From: Pseudomonadota bacterium
Lineage (GTDB): Bacteria; Pseudomonadota; Alphaproteobacteria; Rhodobacterales; Rhodobacteraceae
DNA length: 64,000 nucleotides
Assembly (NCBI GenBank): GCA_020161615.1
Contig: JAIUPD010000003.1
Coordinates: 124,001-188,000 of the forward strand
Reading direction: 5' to 3'
Below are positions 1 to 7,718 of the stretch, one piece after another. The notes below the pieces were generated by a model. It had not been told where the DNA came from, did not search any database, and saw only the letters and a program-made list of their open reading frames with translations. A program made the position numbers and the translations under genes. Position 1 is the first letter of the stretch, and each line of letters starts with the position of its first letter.

Positions 1-262
1 GACCGGTGTAATAGGTGCCGTCGCCGTTCGAATAGGCGCATTGCCCGCTGGCCGTGTTGCGCGCAACGAGCGCACCAGCGGCAGCGCCACCCAGGGCCGC
101 CACGACGGTCCAGTTCGGGTTGGCGTCAAAGGCATCGGCAAGAATCAGACCGCCCGCAGCGCCGGCGAGGCCGCCGACCACGGTGCGTTCGTTCTGGGAC
201 ATGGTGCAGGCCCCGAGCGCCAGGCTGGCGGTAGCGACAGTGGCGAGGATCACGGATTTCAT
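1..262 (-). CDS. glycine-zipper lipoprotein (3' end outside window)
   Basis: Reading from the ATG at 262 gives a lipoprotein signal peptide with a lipobox ending LALGAC at residues 14-19, so the mature protein is expected to be lipid-anchored at Cys19. After it come two Gly/Ala-rich zipper segments (VVGGLAGAAGG and VVAALGGAAAGALVA) separated by a short polar stretch, as in the 17-kDa surface antigen or SlyB-like families. At least 87 residues are present and the frame is still open at the window edge, so the C-terminus is missing. It is probably an outer-membrane-associated lipoprotein; no specific function can be given. The start is preceded by AGGAGACC, a good ribosome binding site. Confidence 0.8.
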   Translation of the reverse strand, partial: MKSVILATVATASLALGACTMSQNERTVVGGLAGAAGGLILADAFDANPNWTVVAALGGAAAGALVARNTASGQCAYSNGDGTYYTG

Positions 263-420
263 GAAAAGGTCTCCTGTTGGGTTCCGGCGAAATAACGCAC
301 GGTTCCGTGAGAGGTTCCATGTTCCGGGCGAAAAATGAAGGCACGCCGCCGTGAAGCGGCGAAATACCGCTCAGACGGTCCCGGCCGCGCGGGATGCACG
401 GCCGGGTTGCGGGGCCGGTC

Positions 421-1452
421 TCAGGCCTCGGACAGCATGTCCTTGACCATGGGGATCACCTGCTCGCCGTAAAGGCGCAGCGCCTCCAGGTTCTTTTCAT
501 GCGGCACGGGACCGGTGGTGTATTTCAGATCGAACCGCTGCACGCCCAGGCCCTTGACCGCGCGCACGATCTTGCGCGCCACCGTCTCGGGCGAGCCGAC
601 GAAGAGCGCGCCATGGGCGACTTCCGCCAGATACCGGTCCTTGGTCGTGGGCGGCCAGCCGCGTTCACGCCCGATGCGGCCGAACATCGCCTGGTAATGC
701 GGCCAGAGGATCTCGCGCGCTTCCTCATCCGTGGCGGCGACGAAGCCCGGGGAATGCACGCCGATCGGCTTTGCCTCGGTCCCGAACTGGTTCACCGCGC
801 GGTGGTAGAGTTCGACATAGGGTTTGAAGCGCAGGGGATCGCCGCCAATGATCGCCAGCATCAGCTGCAGATCCTGCCGCGCCACGCGCACCACCGATTC
901 CGGGCTGCCGCCGACGCCGACCCAGGTGGTCATCGGCTGGCCGAGGCGCGGATAGACCGTCGCATTCCTCAAGGGCGAACGGGTCTTGCCTTGCCAGGTC
1001 ACGCTCTCCTCGCGCAGGAGGCGCGCGAAGATGTCCAGCTTCTCCTCGAAAAGCTGGTCGTAATCGTTCATGTCATAGCCGAAGAGCGGGTAACTCTCGG
1101 TGAAACTGCCGCGGCCCAGGATCGGCTCGGCCCGCCCGTTCGAGACCGCGTTCAGCGTCGAGAAGCGCTGGAACACCCGCACCGGATCGTCGGTCGACAG
1201 GATCGTGACCGCGGTGCCCAGCTTGATGCGCTTGGTGCGGCCGGCGATGGCGCCCAGCACGATCTCGGGCGCCGAGATGGCGAAATCGTCGCGGTGGTGT
1301 TCACCGAGGCCGATGAAGTCGATGCCGAGTTCATCGGCATAGGCCGCTTCCTCGACCACATCGCGCAGCACCTGGTCCATGGGTTTCGGCTGGCCGTCGG
1401 CGCCGGTGCTGATGTCGCCAAACGTGTCGAGGCCGAGGGAAATGTCGGTCAT
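421..1452 (-). CDS. luciferase-like (LLM class) flavin-dependent oxidoreductase
   Basis: A 343-residue protein of the bacterial luciferase superfamily. The N-terminus carries GLDTFGD, then the typical barrel motif GLGEHHRDDF (about residues 49-58), and later GTAVTILSTDDPVRVFQ and GGSPESVVR. This arrangement fits the Atu2307/TIGR03858 subgroup of LLM proteins. Such enzymes use reduced FMN and oxygen to oxidise small organic substrates; the substrate here is unknown. It lies 80 bp downstream of the reductive dehalogenase gene on the same strand with no clear terminator between, so it may be the third gene of that operon. A role in halo-aromatic breakdown is inference from position only. Confidence 0.85.
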   Translation of the reverse strand: MTDISLGLDTFGDISTGADGQPKPMDQVLRDVVEEAAYADELGIDFIGLGEHHRDDFAISAPEIVLGAIAGRTKRIKLGTAVTILSTDDPVRVFQRFSTLNAVSNGRAEPILGRGSFTESYPLFGYDMNDYDQLFEEKLDIFARLLREESVTWQGKTRSPLRNATVYPRLGQPMTTWVGVGGSPESVVRVARQDLQLMLAIIGGDPLRFKPYVELYHRAVNQFGTEAKPIGVHSPGFVAATDEEAREILWPHYQAMFGRIGRERGWPPTTKDRYLAEVAHGALFVGSPETVARKIVRAVKGLGVQRFDLKYTTGPVPHEKNLEALRLYGEQVIPMVKDMLSEA

Positions 1453-1532
1453 GGGAACTCCTGTTTGCCCTCAGCTAAGCCTGCGCGCCCTTTCCGTAAA
1501 GGCGCGAGAACGCAAGCGGGCTGTGCAGCGGC

Positions 1533-4500
1533 TCACAGATCGACGGTCAGCACCCCGGCCGCCTCCCGGGCCCGCGAACAGCAGAGGATGACGCGGTTCT
1601 CCCGTTCCGTGGCCGAGAGCACATAGTCGCGATGTTCAATCCCCTCCGGCGTGTGATGCGTGACCGCGCAGACGCCGCAGATCCCGTCCGAGCATTTGGT
1701 GGGGACAGTGATGCCCACCGCTGCCAGCGCCTCGGTCGCCGATTGGTCAGGGGCCACGGGCACGTCGCGGCCGCTTTTCGTCAGGCGCAGGGTGAAGGGG
1801 TTGTTCACCCAATCGGGCGCCTCGGGAACGGCGAAATATTCGCGGGACAGCGCATCCTCGGGCCAGCCCTGCGCGCGGGCGGCCTCAAAAACGCCATCCA
1901 TGAAGCCGCCGCCGCCGCAGGTATAGAGCTTGGCGCCCGGGGTATAGGGCGGGATCAGCGTGGTCAGGTCCACGCGTGGCCCGTCGGTCTTCACATGCGT
2001 CTGGGCTTGCCCGGCCCAGGGCGCGGCGGCGATCTCGGCCCCGAAGGGCGCCGTGCCGCGCGCGAGGTAATGCAGGCGGAAATCCCGGCCCAAGGCGTGC
2101 AGGCGGTGGGCCATGGTCAGCATCGGCGTGATGCCGATCCCGCCGCCGATCAGCAGGGTGAAGGGAGCGGCCTCATCCAGCGGGAACAGGTTCGAGGGCG
2201 GGGTGACAAAGACCCGCCGCCCCTCGCGGAACACCCGATGGATGAGCAACGAGCCGCCCCGCCCCGCCGCCTCCTTCTGGATGCCGAGGACGTATTTCGT
2301 GCCATCCGCCGGGTTGCCGGCCAGCGAATAATCGCGCTGGTACTCGGGCGCGATCATCAGCGCGACATGGGCCCCGGCCTCGAACGGCGGCAGCGGCTGG
2401 CCATCGGCGCGGGTCAGTTCGAACCGCATCGTGTCGTCGCTCAGATCCTCGCGTTTGGAAATCAGCATGGGGAACACCGGCGGCTCCTCCGGCGGCCTCG
2501 TGCCCGGCACCAGCCCCTCGGTCTGGCCCCGCGCCAACCGGTTGCGGTATTCCTCGGGCGTCAGCATCGCGCGGTAGCGGGCGATCCCCTCCTCGCGGTT
2601 CAGAGGCTGGGTGATCGGGAAAGGCTGCGGCATGACATCGGCGGGATAGACCGCCAGCGTCTGGTCCTCATACTTCAGGTCCAGATCGCGGTTCAGCTCG
2701 CGCCGGTTGGTCTGCGCCGCGGGGACGTACCGCCTGCCCGCCTTGTCCAGTTCGATATCCCACCACCAGGCCTTGACCGGGTTGATCGCGCCGCGCCCCA
2801 GCCGGTCGTCCAGCGCCGCCAAGGCCTTGGCCGAACCCGGCGCGTTCATCGCCAGCCACCGAAACGGCGCCTCGGCGAAGAGCCCTTGCAGGTTCCAGGG
2901 GCAGGTCTTCATGCAGCGCCCGCACATGCCGCCCGCCTGGTTGGTGATCCGGTAGCGGGCGCATTTCTCGGCGTCGGATTTCCAGATCTCATAGCCGTTG
3001 TACATCAGCTTCGGCCCGGCGGTGATCGCGCCCGAGGGGCATTCCCGCGCGCATTTGTTGCAGGAATTGCAGAAGGTCTGGAGGCCGAAGTCGATGGGCT
3101 TGTCGGCGGCCATCGGCATGTCGGTGGTGACACTGCCGGATTTCAGCCGCGGCCCTAGATAGGGGTTCAGAATCACCTCGCCGATCCGGCTGACCTCGCC
3201 CAGGCCCGACAGCAGCAGCAGCGGCGGTTGCAGCACGTCGCCGTCCAGCACCGAATGGACCCGCGCCGAATAGCCCAGCCGCCGGATCTGTTCGGCCACC
3301 ACGCCACCCAGCAGGGAAAAGCGCAGATAAGCCCGCATGGATTGCGCGACGCTGATCCAGTCGTCGCCCGAGGCGCCCTCCATCGTCTCGTGCCCCTGGT
3401 CGAAGAGCATGTTGACGGCGTTCCGGTGATAGGGCTGCAGCGGTTCCCCGGCCGAATTATGCGAGTAATAGGCCCAGTCCGGCACCGCGCAGAGCCCCAC
3501 CGCATCGGCGCTGAGGTAATAGCCTGCCGCTTTCAGATTCTCGGCGTTCTTCTCGGGGTCGGGGGCGGATTGCGGCCCCCGGGCGTCCCCGAATTGCAGG
3601 AGAAGCAGCGCCCCCAGCGCGCGGCGAGCACAGGCGCCGATCGGCGATTTGGCCACATAGCGCCCGCCCTTGGCCCCCTCCTGCACCGATTTCCCCATGT
3701 CGCCGTAGAGCGCCCGGGCGAAGAAATCGGCCCGTTTGGGGAAACGCGGCACGCGGGCATGGTCGATCAGCGTGGTCGGTTCCTCGACCCGTTTCAGCCG
3801 CTCGAACGGGTACGGCCCCTTGCGGAATTCCCGATGCGCGAAGGGTTCGGCGGTGGCCGCCCGGCGGGGCGCGGCGGCACCGGTCCACCAGCCCGGCCCA
3901 TGGCTGCGCGCGCTGCGCCCGTCGCCCTGCAAAGGCGCGTCCGGCGCCAGTTCCAACGTGGTCGTCACCGCCGCGAGGCCGTAGCGCGTGCCCAGATAGG
4001 GGCTGACCGCCGCGCCCCCGTCCACGAAGGCCAGCCCCGAGGAGACTGCCAGCCGCGGCAGATCGACCTCGGAGGTCGACATGGAATGCGCCCGCGCCTC
4101 ATGCCCCAGCATCCGCAGATAGGACGACAGCACTACGGCGGTATTGTTGGCCAGAAGCGCCGCGCGTTCGGCCTGCGTGCCGTGCAGCCAGTCGCAGCCG
4201 GGCTCCCCCTGCCCCGGGTCGCGGGCATAGCCCACGGCGATCAGCAGCGCGAAACGGTGATGGGTGACCGGCCCGTGCGGGGAACGCGCGGCGTCCAGAA
4301 TATCGGCATAGATCGCGTCGATCCCCGCCGCATGGGTCTTCGGCTGGCCCCGCTCCAGCTCCGCGCGCAGCGCGTCGATCATCGGGTTGCGATGCGGCTC
4401 GGGCAGGTGATGGACGGGCTGCAAGGCGCAGACCCCCATCATCGAGGCATCGAAATAATAGCCCGCGGCCTTCAGATGGTTCGAGCGTTCGACCGGATCC

Positions 4501-4727
4501 TCGGGGATCCCCGCCGCCTCATGCACCACCGGCCCCTGCCGCACCGTGTCGAACATCGCCTGGTAGCGCGCCATGGCATGGGTCAGCGAGACCGGGTCGG
4601 GATGGTCGAAGCGCAGCGGCCGCGAGAAGGGCAACGCCGCCGGATCGGCCGAGCCCCCCCGCCGCAGACGCTCCAGCGGAAAAGGGCCGAGGTGCACGGG
4701 ACGGTCGGCATGGGCGAAAAGCGGCAT
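1533..4727 (-). CDS. self-sufficient cobalamin-dependent reductive dehalogenase fused to PDR-type reductase
   Basis: A 1064-residue multidomain enzyme. Residues 1-280 and 300-545 are two related cobalamin-binding-type modules (shared LKAAGYY...GxCA and SPYLG/NPYLG...TT motifs). The second is followed by two [4Fe-4S] sites: Cys553, 556, 559, 563 and Cys589, 602, 605, 609. Residues about 750-1064 form a phthalate-dioxygenase-reductase-like module: RDYSLAG flavin site (798-804), GGGIGITPML nucleotide site (861-870), and a plant-type [2Fe-2S] site at Cys1012, 1017, 1020 and 1049/1050. There is no Tat signal and no rdhB anchor gene, so it is the cytoplasmic catabolic type (BhbA, NpRdhA), which removes halogen from halo-hydroxybenzoates. 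The NpRdhA catalytic residues as I remember them (Tyr426, Lys488, Arg552) fall on Tyr467, Lys529 and Arg593 here, a constant offset of 41. The TGAGG ribosome site overlaps the marR stop codon. Confidence 0.9.
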   Translation of the reverse strand: MPLFAHADRPVHLGPFPLERLRRGGSADPAALPFSRPLRFDHPDPVSLTHAMARYQAMFDTVRQGPVVHEAAGIPEDPVERSNHLKAAGYYFDASMMGVCALQPVHHLPEPHRNPMIDALRAELERGQPKTHAAGIDAIYADILDAARSPHGPVTHHRFALLIAVGYARDPGQGEPGCDWLHGTQAERAALLANNTAVVLSSYLRMLGHEARAHSMSTSEVDLPRLAVSSGLAFVDGGAAVSPYLGTRYGLAAVTTTLELAPDAPLQGDGRSARSHGPGWWTGAAAPRRAATAEPFAHREFRKGPYPFERLKRVEEPTTLIDHARVPRFPKRADFFARALYGDMGKSVQEGAKGGRYVAKSPIGACARRALGALLLLQFGDARGPQSAPDPEKNAENLKAAGYYLSADAVGLCAVPDWAYYSHNSAGEPLQPYHRNAVNMLFDQGHETMEGASGDDWISVAQSMRAYLRFSLLGGVVAEQIRRLGYSARVHSVLDGDVLQPPLLLLSGLGEVSRIGEVILNPYLGPRLKSGSVTTDMPMAADKPIDFGLQTFCNSCNKCARECPSGAITAGPKLMYNGYEIWKSDAEKCARYRITNQAGGMCGRCMKTCPWNLQGLFAEAPFRWLAMNAPGSAKALAALDDRLGRGAINPVKAWWWDIELDKAGRRYVPAAQTNRRELNRDLDLKYEDQTLAVYPADVMPQPFPITQPLNREEGIARYRAMLTPEEYRNRLARGQTEGLVPGTRPPEEPPVFPMLISKREDLSDDTMRFELTRADGQPLPPFEAGAHVALMIAPEYQRDYSLAGNPADGTKYVLGIQKEAAGRGGSLLIHRVFREGRRVFVTPPSNLFPLDEAAPFTLLIGGGIGITPMLTMAHRLHALGRDFRLHYLARGTAPFGAEIAAAPWAGQAQTHVKTDGPRVDLTTLIPPYTPGAKLYTCGGGGFMDGVFEAARAQGWPEDALSREYFAVPEAPDWVNNPFTLRLTKSGRDVPVAPDQSATEALAAVGITVPTKCSDGICGVCAVTHHTPEGIEHRDYVLSATERENRVILCCSRAREAAGVLTVDL

Positions 4728-4736
4728 GGCGAAACC

Positions 4737-5180
4737 TCAGAAATCGGTGGGATCGGGCTCGCCCTCGGCCAGACGGGCCAGGGCGCGGGTGAGGGCGGAG
4801 AGTTCCTCGGGCGTGAGCTTGGCGGCGAAATGCGCCTGCAGGGCATCGCCCGCCCGCCGCACCTCGGCCAGTGCCGCCGCGCCCTGGGGCGTCAGCGCCA
4901 CGGCGGTCTGGCGCCCGTCCTCGCCCCCGGCGGCGGCGCGGGCGATGAGGCCCTTCGCCTCCAGCCCGCGCAAGAGCCGGGACATGGCCGGGCGGGTGAT
5001 GCCGACATAGGCGGCAAGGTCCGAGGGCGTCACGACACCTTCATCCCCCACGCCCCCCAGAACGGCCGCGCCCAACCGCGTCAGCCCCGGGGGCAGTGCC
5101 GCCTCGTGCCGCGCCTGCATCAGCCGCGCCAGCCGCGAGACGCGGAACCCCAGCCTGCCATGCAACCGATAGCCGCTCAC
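4737..5180 (-). CDS. MarR family transcriptional regulator of the dehalogenase operon
   Basis: A winged-helix regulator of 147 residues if the GTG at 5180 is the start. The DNA-binding part shows TPSDLAAYVGITRPAMSRLLRGLEAKGLIAR followed by the wing segment GGEDGRQTAVALTPQG. The GTG is preferred over an upstream ATG at 5234 because GGGAGAGG lies just before it and because the longer form would begin at the edge of a palindromic operator. The stop codon is 9 bp from the reductive dehalogenase start, so the two genes are co-transcribed. MarR proteins of this kind usually repress until an aromatic ligand binds; here the likely ligand is the halo-aromatic substrate (inference). Confidence 0.88.
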   Translation of the reverse strand: MSGYRLHGRLGFRVSRLARLMQARHEAALPPGLTRLGAAVLGGVGDEGVVTPSDLAAYVGITRPAMSRLLRGLEAKGLIARAAAGGEDGRQTAVALTPQGAAALAEVRRAGDALQAHFAAKLTPEELSALTRALARLAEGEPDPTDF

Positions 5181-5214
5181 GATGTCCTCTCCCTTGCGCC
5201 CAGCCTCGCGCAAC

Positions 5215-5233
5215 TGATTACCTATGTCAATCA
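5215..5233. promoter_or_regulatory. candidate MarR operator
   Basis: The 19-mer TGATTACCTATGTCAATCA is an inverted repeat, TGATT-N2-C-N3-G-N2-AATCA. It sits 35 bp upstream of the GTG chosen for marR. On the minus strand it contains TTGACA, a good -35 box. This is the place expected for an autoregulatory MarR site controlling marR, the dehalogenase and possibly the LLM gene. Confidence 0.55.
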
Positions 5234-5264
5234 TCTCGACAAAAGCAAAGGGCCCACCGGCCCC

Positions 5265-5390
5265 TCATCTTTGCGCTTCAAATATCCACGGGGTTTCCAA
5301 AGGGGGGCGTGCCCCCCTTTGGGCAGGGGGCGCGGGGGGCGGCAGCCCCCCGCCTCCGGTCGCCCGAGGGCCACCGAGGGCGAAACCCCT
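5265..5390. repeat. composite 3'-end repeat, copy A
   Basis: GC-rich intergenic element ending at the puuD stop codon. It has the family tail (TTTGCGCTTCAAATATCC), two strong hairpins (around AAAGGGGGGC/GCCCCCCTTT and GGGGGGCGGCAGCCCCCC), the block GGTCGCCCGAGG and the end block CGAGGGCGAAACCCCT. Related copies lie at 18684, 44521, 46168, 55775 and 58190. It may also act as the puuD terminator. Confidence 0.7.
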
Positions 5391-6610
5391 CAGCCTTCCG
5401 TCACGCCCTGATACCAGCGGGTGATCAACGCCCGCTCCTCGGGCTCCATCCAGCTCAGGTTGGCGGGGGGCATGGCATGGGCGCGCCCCGATTGCAGGTA
5501 AATCACCCGCGCGGCGCGAGCGACCTCGGCCTCGGTCTCCAGCCGCAGGCCATGGGGCGCCCAGTTGATGCCGGGATAGGCCGGGTATTCCGAATGGCAC
5601 ATCGAACAGCGCCCGGTCACGGTGTTGTAGACCTCGGGGAATTCCTCGGCCAAGGCGAAGCGCTGGACCGAGGGGGGCAGCGCCGCGACGTCCTCGGGCT
5701 GGCGCAGCGCGGGGGCCACGGACAGCCACATGATCAGGATGAAGATCACCGCCGTCACCGCCCAGGTCCAGGTCGGATTGCCGGTCCGCGCATGGTTCGA
5801 GTTGAAGTAATGCCGGATCGTCACCCCCATCAGGAACACGAGGCTGGCGATGACCCAGGTGTATTCCGTGGCGAAGGCCAGGGGATAATGGTTCGACAGC
5901 ATCAGGAAGATCACTGGCAGCGTCAGGTAATTGTTGTGGGTCGAGCGCTGCTTGGCGATCTTGCCGTATTTCGGGTCAGGCTTGCGGCCCGCTTTCAAGT
6001 CGGCGACCACGATCTTCTGGTTCGGGATGATGATCATGAAGACGTTGGCCGACATGATCGTCGCGGTCCAGGCGCCCAGATGGATCAGCGCCGCGCGGCC
6101 GGTGAAGACCGAGGTGTAGAAATAGCTCATGCCGACCAGCACGACGAAGAGCGCGATCATCACCAGCGTCTGGTTCGAATTGACGAAGCGCTTGCAGATC
6201 TGGTCATAGACCAGCCAGCCGAAGGCGAGCGAGGCCAGCGAGATGCCGATCGCCTGCCAGGGCGCCAGCGCCATCACTTCGGGGTCGATCAGGTAGAATT
6301 CCGAGCCCAGGTAATAGACCAGCACCATCAGGGTGAAGCCGGAAAGCCAGGTCATGTAGCTTTCCCATTTGAACCAGACCAGATGCTCGGGCATCCGCTC
6401 GGGCGCCACCAGATACTTCTGGATGTGGTAGAAGCCGCCGCCGTGGACCTGCCATTCCTCGCCATCGGCGGGGCCCGGGATGTTGCGGTTCAGCCCCAGA
6501 TCCAGCGCGATGAAATAGAAGGACGAGCCGATCCAGGCCATGGCGGTGACCACATGCAGCCAGCGCACGGCGAATTCGGCCCAGGCACCGATGATCGCGA
6601 GTTCGAACAT
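5390..6610 (-). CDS. puuD: urate hydroxylase PuuD, membrane protein with cytochrome c domain
   Basis: A 406-residue integral membrane enzyme that oxidises urate to 5-hydroxyisourate and passes electrons to the respiratory chain. The N-terminus begins with a membrane helix containing WLHVVTAMAWIGSSFYF, and about eight further hydrophobic segments follow up to about residue 305. The C-terminal 100 residues are a soluble cytochrome c domain with the haem motif CSMCH and a distal methionine in AHAMPP. This layout is diagnostic for the PuuD family. It is divergent from the LysR regulator gene and its product feeds UraH encoded at 9.4 kb. Confidence 0.93.
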   Translation of the reverse strand: MFELAIIGAWAEFAVRWLHVVTAMAWIGSSFYFIALDLGLNRNIPGPADGEEWQVHGGGFYHIQKYLVAPERMPEHLVWFKWESYMTWLSGFTLMVLVYYLGSEFYLIDPEVMALAPWQAIGISLASLAFGWLVYDQICKRFVNSNQTLVMIALFVVLVGMSYFYTSVFTGRAALIHLGAWTATIMSANVFMIIIPNQKIVVADLKAGRKPDPKYGKIAKQRSTHNNYLTLPVIFLMLSNHYPLAFATEYTWVIASLVFLMGVTIRHYFNSNHARTGNPTWTWAVTAVIFILIMWLSVAPALRQPEDVAALPPSVQRFALAEEFPEVYNTVTGRCSMCHSEYPAYPGINWAPHGLRLETEAEVARAARVIYLQSGRAHAMPPANLSWMEPEERALITRWYQGVTEG

Positions 6611-6704
6611 CCCAGTCTCCCCGTTGTTTGGGCCAAGGCTATACCCCGCCCCGTCTTTCTGTTAGTCCATCAAATCTCTGAGGACTTTCAAGCGGGGCCT
6701 GAAA

Positions 6705-7718
6705 GTGTCCTATGTCAACATGATCCGCATGTTCGTGCGTGTCTACGAATTGGGCAGCATGTCCGCCGCGGCGCGCGATCAGCGAACCTCGCCGGCCGTC
6801 GCCTCGGGCCGGATCAGCGAGCTTGAGAAGCATCTGGGCGTGCGGCTCTTCAACCGCACCACCCGCAAGCTGCAGCCGACCGAGAACGGGCGGATCTTTT
6901 ACGAGGGCGCGCTGGGCATTCTGCACGCGATCGAGGATGCCGAGGCCGCGGTGGCGGATGCCACCCAGAACCCGCGCGGCGTCTTGTTCGTAGGCGCGCC
7001 GCTGGGCGTGGGCCGGCGCTTCCTCGGGCCCTTTGTCCCTGATTTCAAGGCGGCCTATCCGCTGATCGACCTGCGGCTCAGGCTGTCCGACCGGATCATC
7101 GACGTCACCGCCGAGGGGCTCGACGTGGTGCTGCATCTGGGGCGGCTGGAGGACAGCGCGCTGAAGATGCGGGTGATCGCCGAATGCCCGCGCATCCTCT
7201 GCGCCGCGCCCGGCTATGTGGCGCGGCGCGGGATGCCGCAGGACGGCGCGGCGCTGATCCGCGACCGGCACGATTGCCTGAACCTGCGCTACCCGGGTGC
7301 GAAGGAATTCCAATGGGCGCTGCAAACGCCTGCGGGCGTGCAGAAGTTCGACATTTCAGGCCCTTACGAATCCGATGACGGGGATGTGCTGACCGATTGG
7401 GCGCTGGCTGGTCACGGGATCGTGTTGAAACCGCTCTTCGAAGTGGGCGCTTATCTGCGGACGGGCCAGCTGGTGCCGGTGGCGACGGCCACGCCGCCGC
7501 TGCCCGTCACGCTGAGCCTGCTGACCCCGCACCGGCGGCTCCGCGATCCCAAGGTGCGGCTCTTTGCCGATTTCATCGTCGGGCGGATCCGCACCGACAT
7601 GGCGGCGCTGGTGCAGGGGCTCGACCTGCCCGAGATCGAGGTGCGACCGAAGGATGCCCAGCCGCCCAAACAGCCCCATCGCCAGCCCCCCCGAAAGCCA
7701 CAACCGGATCCGGCCTGA
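6705..7718 (+). CDS. LysR family transcriptional regulator
   Basis: A 337-residue LysR-type regulator. The winged helix-turn-helix is at residues 1-60 (FVRVYELGSMSAAARDQRTSPAVASGRISELEKHLGVRLFNRTTRKL) and the periplasmic-binding-protein-like effector domain runs from about 88 to 300. It is transcribed divergently from puuD across a 94-bp gap and lies at the start of the purine genes, so it is probably the urate-island regulator (inference). The last 30 residues are a Pro/Gln/Lys-rich tail that overlaps the start of the next gene. Confidence 0.88.
   Translation: MSYVNMIRMFVRVYELGSMSAAARDQRTSPAVASGRISELEKHLGVRLFNRTTRKLQPTENGRIFYEGALGILHAIEDAEAAVADATQNPRGVLFVGAPLGVGRRFLGPFVPDFKAAYPLIDLRLRLSDRIIDVTAEGLDVVLHLGRLEDSALKMRVIAECPRILCAAPGYVARRGMPQDGAALIRDRHDCLNLRYPGAKEFQWALQTPAGVQKFDISGPYESDDGDVLTDWALAGHGIVLKPLFEVGAYLRTGQLVPVATATPPLPVTLSLLTPHRRLRDPKVRLFADFIVGRIRTDMAALVQGLDLPEIEVRPKDAQPPKQPHRQPPRKPQPDPA

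Noticed and set aside
394-1626. Long plus-strand frame of 410 codons
   Set aside because: It is antisense to the LLM gene and the dehalogenase end, has His/Arg/Gly-rich composition typical of GC-rich shadows, and no family motif.
5180-5234. 18 extra N-terminal residues of the MarR protein
   Set aside because: The longer start lies against the palindromic operator and has no ribosome site, whereas the GTG has a strong one.
1452-5390. Cobalamin riboswitch or cobalamin genes near the dehalogenase
   Set aside because: I looked for the B12-box and for cob or btu genes in the gaps and found none.
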